Positions 39,952 to 50,340 of a stretch of DNA of 64,000 nucleotides are shown in pieces. Position 1 is the first letter of the stretch, and each line of letters begins with the position of its first letter. Under the pieces are notes generated by a model. That model was not told the origin of the DNA, did no database searches, and was given only the letters and a program-made list of their open reading frames with translations. Both the position numbers and the translations under genes were made by a program. The stretch comes from an uncultured Marinobacter sp. (GTDB lineage Bacteria; Pseudomonadota; Gammaproteobacteria; Pseudomonadales; Oleiphilaceae), in assembly GCF_947259545.1 (NCBI RefSeq), contig NZ_CAMYMK010000002.1, forward strand, positions 1,167,646 through 1,231,645, read 5' to 3'.

Positions 39952-41235
39952 ATGGCAGATGAAAGAAACGGCAGAGGCGACGATAACGGCAAGTTGCTCT
40001 ACTGCTCGTTTTGTGGAAAGAGCCAGCATGAAGTCCGTAAGCTCATTGCAGGGCCCTCGGTGTTCATCTGCGACGAGTGCGTTGACCTGTGCAATGACAT
40101 TATCCGCGAAGAGATTCAGGAGAATACGCAGGAAGAGGCCAGTGATCGTCTCCCGACACCTGCTGAAATTCGCGATACTCTGAACGAATACGTCATTGGT
40201 CAGGATCGCGCCAAGGTTGTGCTTTCGGTTGCTGTCTATAACCACTACAAGCGCCTGCGCTACGGCGAGGGCAAGGCTGAGGTGGAACTTGGCAAGAGCA
40301 ACATTCTGCTGATCGGCCCGACCGGTAGTGGTAAGACGCTGCTCGCCGAGACTCTGGCGCGGATGCTCAACGTACCCTTCACCATTGCAGATGCGACCAC
40401 GCTGACAGAGGCGGGTTACGTCGGTGAAGACGTTGAGAACATTATCCAGAAGCTGCTGCAGAAGTGCGATTATGACGTGGACAAGGCTCAGCGTGGCATT
40501 GTCTACATCGATGAGATCGACAAGATCTCCCGCAAATCTGACAACCCGTCCATTACCCGGGATGTATCCGGTGAGGGCGTGCAGCAGGCGTTGCTGAAAC
40601 TGATCGAGGGTACGGTTGCTTCAGTGCCGCCACAGGGTGGCCGGAAGCATCCCCAGCAGGAGTTCCTGCAGGTAGACACCGGTAACATGCTGTTTATCTG
40701 TGGTGGTGCTTTTGCTGGTCTGGACAAGGTGATTCAGGAGCGTTCCGAGCGTAGCAGCATCGGTTTCTCTGCAACGGTCAAGAGCCCGGACGACACCAAG
40801 AACACCGGCGACATTATCAAGGATGTCGAAACGGAAGATCTGGTGAAGTACGGCCTGATTCCGGAATTCGTCGGTCGTCTGCCAGTGGTGGCAACACTGA
40901 CCGAGCTGGATGAAGAGGCGCTGGTTCAGATCCTGACCGAGCCGAAGAATGCGCTGACCAAGCAGTACCAGAAGCTGTTTGATATGGAAGGTGTGGAGCT
41001 GGATTTCCGTGAGGATGCGTTGAGGGCGGTTGCCCGCAAGGCCATGGAGCGGAAAACCGGTGCCCGCGGGCTGCGCTCCATCATGGAGGCAACCCTGCTG
41101 GATACCATGTACCAGATCCCGTCTGAGCACGATGTCACCAAGGTTGTCATTGACGAGAGTGTTATCAGCGGCGATTCCGAGCCGTTCAAGATATACGCTG
41201 GTAATGACCACGCCAAAGCGGTTCCCGAGGACTGA
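39952..41235 (+). CDS. clpX: ATP-dependent Clp protease ATP-binding subunit ClpX
   Basis: A 427-residue AAA+ unfoldase. The N-terminal four-Cys zinc domain is [11 protein letters not shown] plus CDECVDLC. Walker A is [12 protein letters not shown], Walker B is [10 protein letters not shown], the pore loop is GYVGED, and the IGF loop (here SSIGFSATV) docks on ClpP. Encoded 76 bp after clpP. Confidence 0.97.
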   Translation: MADERNGRGDDNGKLLYCSFCGKSQHEVRKLIAGPSVFICDECVDLCNDIIREEIQENTQEEASDRLPTPAEIRDTLNEYVIGQDRAKVVLSVAVYNHYKRLRYGEGKAEVELGKSNILLIGPTGSGKTLLAETLARMLNVPFTIADATTLTEAGYVGEDVENIIQKLLQKCDYDVDKAQRGIVYIDEIDKISRKSDNPSITRDVSGEGVQQALLKLIEGTVASVPPQGGRKHPQQEFLQVDTGNMLFICGGAFAGLDKVIQERSERSSIGFSATVKSPDDTKNTGDIIKDVETEDLVKYGLIPEFVGRLPVVATLTELDEEALVQILTEPKNALTKQYQKLFDMEGVELDFREDALRAVARKAMERKTGARGLRSIMEATLLDTMYQIPSEHDVTKVVIDESVISGDSEPFKIYAGNDHAKAVPED

Positions 41236-41261
41236 GTCAGTCTCTGGGTTCCGTGAGCAAT

Positions 41262-41287
41262 AAAAAGGGGCGGTAACGCCCCTTTTT
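41262..41287 (+). terminator. Terminator between clpX and lon
   Basis: AAAAAGGGGCG/CGCCCCTTTTT perfect stem with a GTAA loop, 26 bp after the clpX stop. Confidence 0.9.
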
Positions 41288-41333
41288 ATTCGTTTGTAAC
41301 CCGCCTTTCCCGCCCTGTTTTGTTTCGTAAAAA

Positions 41334-41361
41334 GATTGCAATTTTTGCCGACGCCCCAATG
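41334..41361 (+). promoter_or_regulatory. Possible heat-shock (sigma-32) promoter of lon
   Basis: GATTGCAA and CCCCAATG are separated by 12 bp, close to the CTTGAAA-N12-15-CCCCAT pattern, and lie 41 bp before the lon start. The -35 match is imperfect (5 of 7). Confidence 0.4.
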
Positions 41362-41402
41362 ATGGGTGATATGCTGAAAGAAACATCGTCAGAGGATTCC
41401 TT

Positions 41403-43820
41403 ATGACCCGGATACCCGAAGAATCTGTGCACGAATACCCGCTGCTTCCGCTTCGAGATGTGGTGGTATTTCCGCACATGGTCGTTCCGCTGTTTGTGGG
41501 ACGCGAAAAATCCATCCAGGCGCTGGAAGCCGCAATGGAGGGCAGCAAGGAGATTCTGCTGGTCGCACAACGGGATGCCTCTACCGACGAGCCAGGCCCG
41601 GATGATGTGTTTGATATGGGCACATTGGCGACCGTGCTGCAGATGCTGCGCCTTCCCGACGGAACCGTGAAAGTGCTGGTTGAAGGCAATGCCCGAGCCA
41701 CGCTGAGTGGCATTGTCGAGGGCGATTACCTGTCCGGCAAAGCGGTGATGATGGATGAGGACACACTGCCGGATCGTGAGGAAGACGTTCTGGTCAAAAC
41801 CCTGATGGATGAGTTTGAAAAGTACGTCAAGCTGTCCAAGAAGGTGCCTTCTGAAGTGTCCAACGCGTTGACCGGCATTACCGATGTCGAACGCCTGGCG
41901 GATACCATGGCTGCACACCTGGAAATGCGCATTCCTGAGAAGCAGGAGCTTCTGGAGGCGCTGGACGTCCGCAAGCGTGTCGACCTGCTGCTGGGCAAGC
42001 TGGACGGCGAGATCGACCTGATTGAGGTCGAGAAGCGGATTCGTGGCCGCGTGAAAAAACAGATGGAGCGCAGTCAGCGCGAGTACTATCTGAATGAGCA
42101 AATGAAGGCTATCCAGAAGGAAATGGGTAACCTGGGTGAGGGCAATAACGACTTTGAAGAGCTTGAGCAGAAGCTGGAAGAAGCCGGTCTGCCGGAAGAG
42201 GCCCGCAAAAAGACAGAAACCGAGCTGAACAAGCTGAAAATGATGTCTCCGATGTCTGCCGAGGCAACGGTGGTGCGTGGTTACATCGACTGGATGCTGG
42301 CAGTGCCCTGGAAAAAGCGCAGCCGTGTGCGTCACGACATCGAGAAGGCCCGTGAGATACTCGATAAGGACCATTACGGTCTGGATGAGGTCAAGAAGCG
42401 CATCCTGGAATACCTGGCTGTTCAAAGCAGGGTGAAGAAGGTGAAAGGGCCGGTGTTGTGCCTGGTGGGTCCTCCCGGGGTGGGCAAGACCTCGCTGGGG
42501 CAGTCCATTGCCCGTGCGACGAACCGCAAATATACCCGCATGGCGCTGGGTGGGGTGCGTGATGAGGCCGAAATCCGTGGTCACCGCAAGACCTACATTG
42601 GTGCCTTGCCTGGCAAGTTGCTCCAGAAACTGTCAAAGGTCGGGGTGAAAAACCCGCTGTTCCTGTTCGACGAGATCGACAAGATGGGCATGGATCATCG
42701 CGGCGATCCTGCATCGGCATTGCTGGAAGTGCTGGACCCGGAACAGAACCACACCTTCAACGACCACTACCTGGAAGTGGACTACGATCTTTCAGATGTC
42801 ATGTTCGTGTGCACCTCCAACTCCATGGATATCCCATCGGCGTTGCTGGATCGGATGGAGATTATCCGTATTCCGGGGTACACCGAGGACGAAAAGGTGA
42901 ACATTGCCTTGCGCTACCTGCTGCCCAAGCAGATCAAGGCCAATGGGCTGCGTAAGGATGAGCTCACGATCCCTGAGGAGACTCTGCGGGACCTGATCCG
43001 CTATTACACGCGGGAAGCCGGTGTGCGTAGCCTGGAGCGCGAGATCGCCAAGATCTGCCGCAAGGTGGTGCGTGAGCACGTAGAAAGTGGCGAGAAGGTC
43101 TCCGTAACGCTTACTCCGGAGATGCTGGAAGACTATTCCGGTGTTCAGCGATTCAAGTACGGGCTGGCAGAAGAAACCAATCAGATCGGTCAGGTGACCG
43201 GTCTGGCGTGGACCCAGGTCGGTGGCGAGCTGCTGACCATCGAGTGCGCCCTGACCAAGGGTAAGGGACGTGTGGTGAAGACCGGGTCCCTCGGTGATGT
43301 CATGCAGGAGTCTATCCAGACCGCACTGACGGTGGTCAGAAGTCGGGCTCCGGGTCTTGGAATCGCCGACGATTTCCATGAAAAGAACGATCTGCATGTG
43401 CACGTTCCCGAGGGCGCAACGCCAAAAGATGGTCCAAGCGCCGGTATTGGCATGTGTACCGCACTGGTTTCTTCCTTGACGCAAATTCCGGTTCGGGCGG
43501 ATGTCGCCATGACCGGTGAGATTACCCTGCGCGGTCGGGTTTTGCCGATCGGCGGGCTCAAGGAAAAGCTGCTCGCGGCCCATCGCGGAGGCATCAAGAC
43601 CGTTATAATCCCGGATGAAAATGTCCGTGATCTCAAAGAGATACCCGATAATATCAAGGAGTCCCTTGAGATCATTCCGGCGAAGTGGATTGATGAAGTC
43701 CTGGACGTTGCGCTGGCGTACGCGCCGGAGCCAAGGGGTGCGGATTCGTCCTCCGAAGCTGGCTCCGGGAAGCACCGAGATGAAGATCCCGATGCCGCGG
43801 AACGGATAAATACACATTAA
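41403..43820 (+). CDS. lon: Lon protease
   Basis: An 805-residue ATP-dependent serine protease. The N-terminal substrate domain starts [23 protein letters not shown]. The AAA+ module has Walker [12 protein letters not shown] and Walker [10 protein letters not shown]. The protease domain has the Ser in [11 protein letters not shown] and the catalytic Lys in [17 protein letters not shown]. It follows clpX after a terminator with its own candidate heat-shock promoter. Confidence 0.97.
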   Translation: MTRIPEESVHEYPLLPLRDVVVFPHMVVPLFVGREKSIQALEAAMEGSKEILLVAQRDASTDEPGPDDVFDMGTLATVLQMLRLPDGTVKVLVEGNARATLSGIVEGDYLSGKAVMMDEDTLPDREEDVLVKTLMDEFEKYVKLSKKVPSEVSNALTGITDVERLADTMAAHLEMRIPEKQELLEALDVRKRVDLLLGKLDGEIDLIEVEKRIRGRVKKQMERSQREYYLNEQMKAIQKEMGNLGEGNNDFEELEQKLEEAGLPEEARKKTETELNKLKMMSPMSAEATVVRGYIDWMLAVPWKKRSRVRHDIEKAREILDKDHYGLDEVKKRILEYLAVQSRVKKVKGPVLCLVGPPGVGKTSLGQSIARATNRKYTRMALGGVRDEAEIRGHRKTYIGALPGKLLQKLSKVGVKNPLFLFDEIDKMGMDHRGDPASALLEVLDPEQNHTFNDHYLEVDYDLSDVMFVCTSNSMDIPSALLDRMEIIRIPGYTEDEKVNIALRYLLPKQIKANGLRKDELTIPEETLRDLIRYYTREAGVRSLEREIAKICRKVVREHVESGEKVSVTLTPEMLEDYSGVQRFKYGLAEETNQIGQVTGLAWTQVGGELLTIECALTKGKGRVVKTGSLGDVMQESIQTALTVVRSRAPGLGIADDFHEKNDLHVHVPEGATPKDGPSAGIGMCTALVSSLTQIPVRADVAMTGEITLRGRVLPIGGLKEKLLAAHRGGIKTVIIPDENVRDLKEIPDNIKESLEIIPAKWIDEVLDVALAYAPEPRGADSSSEAGSGKHRDEDPDAAERINTH

Positions 43821-43835
43821 ACCCTAGATGAGTTG

Positions 43836-43865
43836 TTGACACGCCGGAGAGCCCATTGGTATAAC
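43836..43865 (+). promoter_or_regulatory. Sigma-70 promoter of hupB
   Basis: TTGACA and TATAAC are separated by 18 bp in the lon-hupB spacer. A hairpin (TTGGTAT/ATACCAA) starts at the -10 and spans the first about 30 transcribed bases. The leader to hupB is about 190 nt. Confidence 0.7.
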
Positions 43866-44058
43866 TGTTTCGCCGTGAAGCAGCCAATACCAAGGGCTCC
43901 CGCGCAGTAAGTGCCTATTCCGAACACCGGTTAAAAACCGAAAGGAATAAAAAAAGTGAAGAATGGAATTCTCTGACCGCTTATGCGATAGTCGAGAACG
44001 TCCGAGAAAAAACAAACCAACCTATAACATCTTCAACCTGAAATCGAAGGGGTTTAGT

Positions 44059-44331
44059 GTGAACAAGTCCGAACTAATCGATGCAATTGCAGAGTCCGCA
44101 GATATCTCCAAAGCCGCCGCTGGCCGTGCTCTGGATTCAATGACCAACTCTATCACCGGTGCCCTGAAAAAAGGCGATCAGGTTACTCTGATCGGTTTTG
44201 GTACTTTCTCTGTGAAAGAGCGTGCTGCCCGCACTGGTCGCAACCCGCAGACTGGTGCCGAGATCAAGATTCCGGCCTCCAAAGTGCCTGGGTTCAAGGC
44301 AGGTAAGGCCCTGAAAGACGCCGTTAAGTAA
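44059..44331 (+). CDS. hupB: DNA-binding protein HU-beta
   Basis: A 90-residue nucleoid protein. The sequence begins (V/M)[18 protein letters not shown] and holds the DNA-binding arm signature [21 protein letters not shown]. The start is GTG with AAGGGG 6 bp upstream; the frame is open 32 codons further up, but those codons do not belong to HU. Located after lon, as is common in gammaproteobacteria. Confidence 0.96.
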   Translation: MNKSELIDAIAESADISKAAAGRALDSMTNSITGALKKGDQVTLIGFGTFSVKERAARTGRNPQTGAEIKIPASKVPGFKAGKALKDAVK

Positions 44332-44425
44332 ACGGTTCTTTCTCTGGCGGCACCGGTCATGCGGGTGCTGTCGGAGCGGTTGGCCCGGCGTCAACTCCGA
44401 CGCCAACCAGCTCCAGACGAATTCA

Positions 44426-44455
44426 AGGCGCATTCCGGACAGGATGCGCCTTTTT
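44426..44455 (+). terminator. Terminator of hupB
   Basis: AGGCGCAT/ATGCGCCT stem followed by TTTTT, 95 bp after the hupB stop. Confidence 0.8.
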
Positions 44456-44528
44456 ACGTTAGGTCTCGTTAATTTCACTATTTCACGATAAGAATCAGCT
44501 CGACTTTGATCAGGGATCCGGGAGAAAC

Positions 44529-46385
44529 ATGCTTCAAGATATTCGGGAAAATGCCCAGGGCACCATTGCCAAAATCATCATCGGTCTATTGATCGTTTCA
44601 CTCTCCATCTGGGGGATGGATGCAATCGTTGGTGGATTTACCGGCGAGCCTGAAGTGGCTACCGTAAACGGAGAAGACATCACTGAGCGGGAGTTCCTGC
44701 GGGTGGTGCAGATGGAAAGTCAACGCCGTTTGTCTGAAATGGACACCCCTGATCCCTCTCTGCTTAATGAGGATCAGATTCGCCAGGATGTTCTTGACTC
44801 CCTGATCCGGGAGCAGGTGCTGATTCAGGACGCCAATGCCCAGGGACTGGAATTGTCAGACGCGGACATCGATTCTCTGATTACCCAGATGCCGCAGTTT
44901 CAGGTGGATGGTACCTTTAACCGTGACCGGTTCGTGGCTACTGTTCGCAACATGGGCATGGGCGTGGGTGAGTTCCGTGAGGCCATGCGCAAGCAGTATG
45001 TGGTGAACCAGATTCGCGCCGGCATTGCCCAGAGCGCTATGGTGACCGAAGAGAATGTGGCTCAGTTGCTGCGTATCCAGAACCAGACCCGTGATTTCCG
45101 CGTGCTTACGCTGACCGCCGATGAGGTTCGTGAGGACGTTGAGGTGAGCGACGCAGAGATAGAAGCCTACTATCAGGAGAATATCGAGGATTATAGCCTT
45201 CCTGAGCGCGTAGACGCAGAGTACATTGCGCTCTCTCTTGAGGCTCTGGCAGAGACCGTCAACGTCAGTGACGAGGAGCTGGAGGCGTATTACAAGGAAA
45301 GGGCTTCAGAGCTCGCAAGTGAAGAGCGCCGTGCTGCCCATATCCTGATCGAGGGCGGTGACGACGCGTCAGACACCGTATCCACCATCCAGGAAAGGCT
45401 CGCCTCCGGCGAAAAATTTGCGGACCTGGCCGAGGAGTTTTCTGCGGATAGCATGTCGGCGGCCGAAGGTGGAGATCTGGGCTTTGCTGGCCGTGGTATC
45501 TATGACGAGGCCTTTGAGGAGACTCTGTTTGCCCTTGAAAAGGGCGAAGTCTCCGAGCCGGTTGAAACCAGCTTCGGTGTCCATCTGATCAAGCTGTTGG
45601 ATGTGCGCAAGGCTGAGGTTCCGCCGCTTGAGGAAATGAAGGACGAGCTCCGCCGTGAACTGGCCCAGCGTGAGGCTCAGGAGCGTTTCGCGGAGGTGCG
45701 TACTCAATTGGCAGATTCCGCCTATGCGGCAGATGATCTCAATGAGCCGGCGGAAGAGCTTGGCCTGGAGATCCGCGAGACCGAGGACGTGACCCGGGAT
45801 GGCGGGGCAGCACCCTTCGACCACGGCGGTCTGGTTCGGCAGTTGTTTTCGGAGGACGTGTTACAGGATCGTTTCAACACCGAGTTGATTGACGTTGGGG
45901 ACAACGTATCCGTCGTCGCCCGCGTGAAGACCTATTATGAAGCCGAGGAGCAGCCCCTGGACGCGGTACGCGAGGACATCCGTACCGTGCTGGTGGAGCA
46001 GAAGACTCGTGAGAGCCTGAAGGAACAGGCGGACGCGATCATTGCCGAACTCCAGTCCGGTGCGACGGTCGAGGAACTGGGTGTTGGTGATTGGGAGGTT
46101 TACACCGAGCAGTCTCGCAGTGCATCCGGAGAGCTTGGCCGACAGAAGATTGCCACCGCGTTCTCGCTTGAGCGTCCTGAAGCCGGGGGGGTAACGTATG
46201 GAAAGACCTTGTCGCGTAATGGTATTTCCATTGTGGCCCTGGATCAGGTGAACGAAGGCGAAATCACGCAAGGTAGTGGTGAGCTGTCACAGCTGCGTCA
46301 GTTCCTGGCGTCGATGGAAGGACAGCGGGAATACGCCGCTTACCAGCAGTATCTGAGGGAGCGGGCGGAAGTGTCACGGCCCTGA
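44529..46385 (+). CDS. ppiD: Periplasmic folding chaperone / peptidyl-prolyl isomerase PpiD
   Basis: A 618-residue inner-membrane-anchored protein. One N-terminal helix (IIIGLLIVSLSIWGMDAIV) is followed by a SurA-like N domain (ATVNGEDITEREFLRVVQ) and a parvulin domain: RRAAHILIEGGDD, FADLAEEFSADSMSAAEGGDLGF and VETSFGVHLIKL. It assists outer-membrane and periplasmic protein folding near the Sec translocon. Located after hupB, the usual gene order. Confidence 0.95.
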   Translation: MLQDIRENAQGTIAKIIIGLLIVSLSIWGMDAIVGGFTGEPEVATVNGEDITEREFLRVVQMESQRRLSEMDTPDPSLLNEDQIRQDVLDSLIREQVLIQDANAQGLELSDADIDSLITQMPQFQVDGTFNRDRFVATVRNMGMGVGEFREAMRKQYVVNQIRAGIAQSAMVTEENVAQLLRIQNQTRDFRVLTLTADEVREDVEVSDAEIEAYYQENIEDYSLPERVDAEYIALSLEALAETVNVSDEELEAYYKERASELASEERRAAHILIEGGDDASDTVSTIQERLASGEKFADLAEEFSADSMSAAEGGDLGFAGRGIYDEAFEETLFALEKGEVSEPVETSFGVHLIKLLDVRKAEVPPLEEMKDELRRELAQREAQERFAEVRTQLADSAYAADDLNEPAEELGLEIRETEDVTRDGGAAPFDHGGLVRQLFSEDVLQDRFNTELIDVGDNVSVVARVKTYYEAEEQPLDAVREDIRTVLVEQKTRESLKEQADAIIAELQSGATVEELGVGDWEVYTEQSRSASGELGRQKIATAFSLERPEAGGVTYGKTLSRNGISIVALDQVNEGEITQGSGELSQLRQFLASMEGQREYAAYQQYLRERAEVSRP

Positions 46386-46408
46386 TGGGGTTGGCAACGA
46401 TGAAACAA

Positions 46409-46434
46409 AAAAGCCCGGCATATGCCGGGCTTTT
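46409..46434. terminator. Bidirectional terminator between ppiD and the lipoprotein gene
   Basis: AAAAGCCCGGCA/TGCCGGGCTTTT perfect stem with a two-base loop, between two convergent genes. Confidence 0.9.
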
Positions 46435-46448
46435 CTTTTAGATTTCTT

Positions 46449-46877
46449 TCAGTTCGCTTTCTTGATATACACCTGCGGTACCTCTCCGCGGGCGTCAAAA
46501 TAGAAACCATAAACGCCATTTTCCGGAGGTGTGAACCGGAAGTTCTCGAACACTGAAGAGCAATTGGCCTTTACCGGTTTGTCCAGTGTCACCACCTTGT
46601 CGTCCTTCTCGGACAGATACCCGCAATTGCTGCCGGAGCTCCAGTTGGCATCACCAAACTTGAACTCGTACGGTTGGCCATCAGCCTTCAGTTCCACCTC
46701 TGTCCGGTACAGGCCGGCATCGACTTTGTTGACCTTGTACTCGGGCAGTGCATCCCACCAGGCGAATTGGCCTCGCAGATAGAGGCTGTCACTGTAATCC
46801 CGCTCTCCGCCCGTCGTGGCGCAGCCGGAGACAGCTATTACCGAAGCCAGTGCCAGTGTTTTGATTGTTTTATTCAT
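46449..46877 (-). CDS. Small lipoprotein with pullulanase-associated (carbohydrate-binding-like) features
   Basis: A 142-residue protein. The lipobox is VSGC (Cys at residue 19). The mature part, LYLRGQFAWWDALPEY, then GLYRTEVELKADGQPYEFKFGD and ANWSSGSNCG, resembles small immunoglobulin-like starch-associated domains that recur as YxFKxxxxxW in pullulanases. It lies 68 bp after the pullulanase gene on the same strand, so it probably belongs to the same alpha-glucan system as an outer-membrane glucan-handling lipoprotein. This is an inference; no catalytic motif is present. Confidence 0.75.
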   Translation of the reverse strand: MNKTIKTLALASVIAVSGCATTGGERDYSDSLYLRGQFAWWDALPEYKVNKVDAGLYRTEVELKADGQPYEFKFGDANWSSGSNCGYLSEKDDKVVTLDKPVKANCSSVFENFRFTPPENGVYGFYFDARGEVPQVYIKKAN

Positions 46878-46945
46878 GGTGTTCTCCTTTGCGTTGGATC
46901 AGTGACCGGCTGACACGCCGGCCACTGTTTTCTCTGTTTACCGGG

Positions 46946-49900
46946 TTATCGGGCGTAGATCGCGACAGACAGCGCGGGAACGGTGAACTCGCCTCCGCTG
47001 GTGCTGGCACCAGGGGTGGGTGAGGTTTCTGCGAGCACGCTGAAGGTGCCGGACAGCTCGGTTGCGAGGGTTTGTGCCTGAGCACTGCTGTTAATCAGTA
47101 CAACCAACTCATCGTTGGCACCGTCCAGATCGGCAAGTCCGTTGCTGCCGTCGTCGAGAAGGCTAAATGCCACCAGACCCGGGATCTGTGAGGGGCCGGT
47201 ATTCAGGAATTGCAGGCGTTCCTGGATGTCGGTCGCTGTCTGCAGGCGGAACAGGGGGCTGTTCTTACGAACCGTGAGCAGCTTCTGAACCTGGGTGTTG
47301 GTGTACTGAATAGCCTCCGGAGTCGGGTTGGCGTTAGTTCCTGCCCCCAGGATCACATCCTGGATCAGCGGCCAGTTGGCGCCGTCTTTGTCCTGCCGGG
47401 GGAGACCACGGTTCCAGGCGGATGACTGGTAGCTGAAATCGACTTCATTGAACCAGTCCCCGGAGTCGTAGCTATCCCGTTCCATGGATTTGGAGCGCAG
47501 CAGTTCCGACCCCATATGCAGGAACGGCACACCCTGGCTCAGGATCGGAATGGACAGGCCCACGACCTGCATCTGCGCGCGTTCGTTAACGGTGGCGGCG
47601 TAGGCAGTTTTGTACTGATTGTTGTCCCACAGCGTCTGGTTGTCGTGTTTGGAGACGTAGTTGACGATTTCCTGCGGGTCGTCCGTGTAGCCGGCGTTCT
47701 GACCGTTGTAGTCGATGTCGGCGGCTGTTTTCAGGGTGCCGTCCGCGGTTTCAAAGCTATACCCTTGCAGGCTGCCGGCAATGCCCACACGAATCCAGTC
47801 TGTAGTTTCCAGCAGGCGGTTCTTCTCTGTGGCCGCGCCGGAGTTCATGTCGTTGGGGTAAGTGAACAGACCGTTGCCAAAACCCTGGTTGGCGCGGATG
47901 GCCTCTTCGCTGTCGAACGGGCCGCCGCCGCGCACAGCATCCCTGAGGCGGTCGTTGAAGGAGCCGATGCCAGTGCCGGCCATATTGGGCTGAATCGCGT
48001 TGATGCCCCGGGCGTTGTTGGCGACTTCTCCGAAATTCCAGGCTTCGCCGTAGAAGTAGGCGTCCGGATCAACCGCCCTGACAGCTTGCAGCGCCTTCTC
48101 CATGTTGCTCAGCATATGGTGGCCCATCAGGTCGAACCGGAAGCCGGAGATCTTGTAATGCTCAGCCCAGGTAACCAGAGAGTCGATCATCAGCTTTTCC
48201 ATCATCCGGTGCTCGGATGCCGTGTTTTCACAACAGGTGGAGTTCTCAACCGCACCGGTCTCCGGGTTCTGTCGGTGGTAGTAGCCGGGCACCAGCTTGT
48301 CCAGCACCGACTTGTTGGCCAGCCCGGACGCCTTGGTGTGGTTGTAGACCACATCCATCACTACATTCAGGCCCAGGTCGGTGGCGGCCTTGACCATTTC
48401 CCGGAACTCGAGCACACGTTGGGCACCTGCGGGATCGGTGGCGTAGCTGCCCTCAGGCACGGTGTAATGCACCGGATCGTATCCCCAGTTGAAGCTGTCC
48501 AGATCCCGGAACGTGTTGTATAGCGCCTGGGCGTCGCCACTCATTGGATCGTAGGAAGCCAGAACGGAGCGAATGGTCTCACTGCTTTCGCAATGGGAGG
48601 CATATTCGCTTGCGGCCTGAGCAGACAGGTCGCACAACTGGGAGAAGGGATCGTCAATATCGACGGTACCGGAGGTATCTTCGTTCACCGTTGCGATGTC
48701 GAAGGCCGGTAGCAGGTGCAAGTGGGTGACACCCGAGTCGGCCATGGCTTTCAGGTGGGCCACGCTGTCTACCGAGCCATCGGAAGGCAGGGTGAATGCT
48801 TTGTACTTACCTCGCAGCTCGGAACTGACCGTTTCATCGGTAGCGCTGAAATCCCGAATGTGGGTTTCATAGACCACCACGTCCTCTGGGGCCGACATTG
48901 GTGGCGGCGTGAGGGTATCCCAGCCCAGAGGCTGAAGTGAGGCGTCGTCAAGATCTACCACCTGAGCATACTGACCGTTGGTGGACAGGCTCAGTGCGTA
49001 AGGGTCCGATACCAGGGTGTTTTCAATGGCTTCGGAGCGTGGGTGATAAACCGTTATCTCGTATTGATAGTATTGCCGGTCCAGTAGAGCGGTATCGCCG
49101 CTGTGCCTCCAGACGCCGTCGGTATTGGTCATGGTGACCGGGTATCCGCTCAGCGTGTTGCCCGAGGTGTCGAAGGCGTGCAGGCGCACTCTGTGTGCGG
49201 TGGGTGCCCATACGGCAAAATCGACGTTGTCGCCGTTTACCGTTGCGCCCAGCGCGCCGTCATAGGCATAGAGGTCATCCAGTACACCGGGAATCTGAAC
49301 TTGCGTGGCCAACCGCAATTCATCATTGCTGTCATAGGCGGACGCGACCAGTTGGCCTTTCAGTGCCTGCTTGATGGTTGCGGTGTCGGCGTTGACCTCA
49401 TAGGCGGGCCAGTCTTTGAGGTGAGGAAACTGATCTTTCAGGTTCTCCGACAGCGTGGTTGCGCTCAGGGAGACCACTTTTCCGCCGATCAGTGATTCGG
49501 TATTCGGATTGATGTTGATGGTTGCACGGCCATCGTAGCGAAGCTCGACTCGATTGAAAGCGGCGGCGTCCTTGAAAACAAGGGTTGTCTCGTCCAGCCA
49601 GTGAGCCTGGGCCCCGGTAATGGCGAGAGCTGCAGCTTCTATGGGGGTTGAAGAGAGTTCTGCGCTGCCGCTCAGGGTAAAGATGCGATTACCCAGATCA
49701 TCAAAGTGCCAACGATGATCCACGCCGCCAATATCCTTCTCATTGTCCTTGTGAACGATGAAGTTGAGGCAATTCCCGGCTTCCCGCATCGGGATGAAGA
49801 AGTAGGCGCCGTAAGTATCACTGATACCATCCGGCAGTCGTGGTGACGACCATTCGGTGGCAACGCCCTCGGCCAGTCCGTCACAGCCTGCGGCAGCATC

Positions 49901-50113
49901 ATTCCAGAGATGCAGGCCCCAGCCTGAATAGCTCTCGTCTGTGCGTTTGTAGTAAAGCAGTGCTTCGTTTTCACCCGGCTCCAGCAGCTCTTCGGACGGC
50001 TGGTTGCCGTTGTTTTTATCAGGGGAGGGTATGTCGGTCTCGAGGTTACAGCCGGTCAGTATCAGCGATAAGGCCAGTACCCAGCTGCCCGCAACCAGTT
50101 TTTGCTCAGGCAT
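46946..50113 (-). CDS. Pullulanase-type alpha-1,6-glucosidase, lipoprotein
   Basis: A 1055-residue GH13 enzyme that debranches alpha-1,6 links in maltodextrins. The start is the ATG with AGAGGA 7 bp upstream, giving [11 protein letters not shown] and the lipobox LTGC, so it is an outer-membrane or envelope lipoprotein. N-terminal CBM-like domains ([17 protein letters not shown]) are followed by the GH13 barrel: [11 protein letters not shown], nucleophile Asp in [10 protein letters not shown] (near 657), acid Glu in YFYGEAWNF (near 686) and YVSKHDNQT. It lies downstream of lamB on the same strand. Maltotriose-range products would enter through LamB. Confidence 0.94.
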   Translation of the reverse strand: MPEQKLVAGSWVLALSLILTGCNLETDIPSPDKNNGNQPSEELLEPGENEALLYYKRTDESYSGWGLHLWNDAAAGCDGLAEGVATEWSSPRLPDGISDTYGAYFFIPMREAGNCLNFIVHKDNEKDIGGVDHRWHFDDLGNRIFTLSGSAELSSTPIEAAALAITGAQAHWLDETTLVFKDAAAFNRVELRYDGRATININPNTESLIGGKVVSLSATTLSENLKDQFPHLKDWPAYEVNADTATIKQALKGQLVASAYDSNDELRLATQVQIPGVLDDLYAYDGALGATVNGDNVDFAVWAPTAHRVRLHAFDTSGNTLSGYPVTMTNTDGVWRHSGDTALLDRQYYQYEITVYHPRSEAIENTLVSDPYALSLSTNGQYAQVVDLDDASLQPLGWDTLTPPPMSAPEDVVVYETHIRDFSATDETVSSELRGKYKAFTLPSDGSVDSVAHLKAMADSGVTHLHLLPAFDIATVNEDTSGTVDIDDPFSQLCDLSAQAASEYASHCESSETIRSVLASYDPMSGDAQALYNTFRDLDSFNWGYDPVHYTVPEGSYATDPAGAQRVLEFREMVKAATDLGLNVVMDVVYNHTKASGLANKSVLDKLVPGYYHRQNPETGAVENSTCCENTASEHRMMEKLMIDSLVTWAEHYKISGFRFDLMGHHMLSNMEKALQAVRAVDPDAYFYGEAWNFGEVANNARGINAIQPNMAGTGIGSFNDRLRDAVRGGGPFDSEEAIRANQGFGNGLFTYPNDMNSGAATEKNRLLETTDWIRVGIAGSLQGYSFETADGTLKTAADIDYNGQNAGYTDDPQEIVNYVSKHDNQTLWDNNQYKTAYAATVNERAQMQVVGLSIPILSQGVPFLHMGSELLRSKSMERDSYDSGDWFNEVDFSYQSSAWNRGLPRQDKDGANWPLIQDVILGAGTNANPTPEAIQYTNTQVQKLLTVRKNSPLFRLQTATDIQERLQFLNTGPSQIPGLVAFSLLDDGSNGLADLDGANDELVVLINSSAQAQTLATELSGTFSVLAETSPTPGASTSGGEFTVPALSVAIYAR

Positions 50114-50277
50114 GAGGTATTCCTCTTTTCCATTGTTTTTGTTTGGGTTAAAGCCCGAAAGGGGCAATGTCATGGTTGCGTGACAGAGCCGGAATGACAT
50201 CCTACGGCTGGCAATTTTCCGGGGCGTAGGTGGAATCTGGTGGGGGAAGTAGAAGTCTTCAAACAGGGAGGAGGACA

Positions 50278-50310
50278 ACAAAAAAGGGCCGGCAAGAGCC
50301 GGCCCAAGAG
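50278..50310 (-). terminator. Terminator of lamB
   Basis: GGGCCGGC/GCCGGCCC stem with a four-base loop, read on the minus strand into TTTTTTGTTG, 31 bp after the lamB stop. Pullulanase is therefore probably expressed from read-through or its own promoter. Confidence 0.88.
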
Positions 50311-50340
50311 GTCCAACAAGAGAGTGTGGTGTTTAGAGCC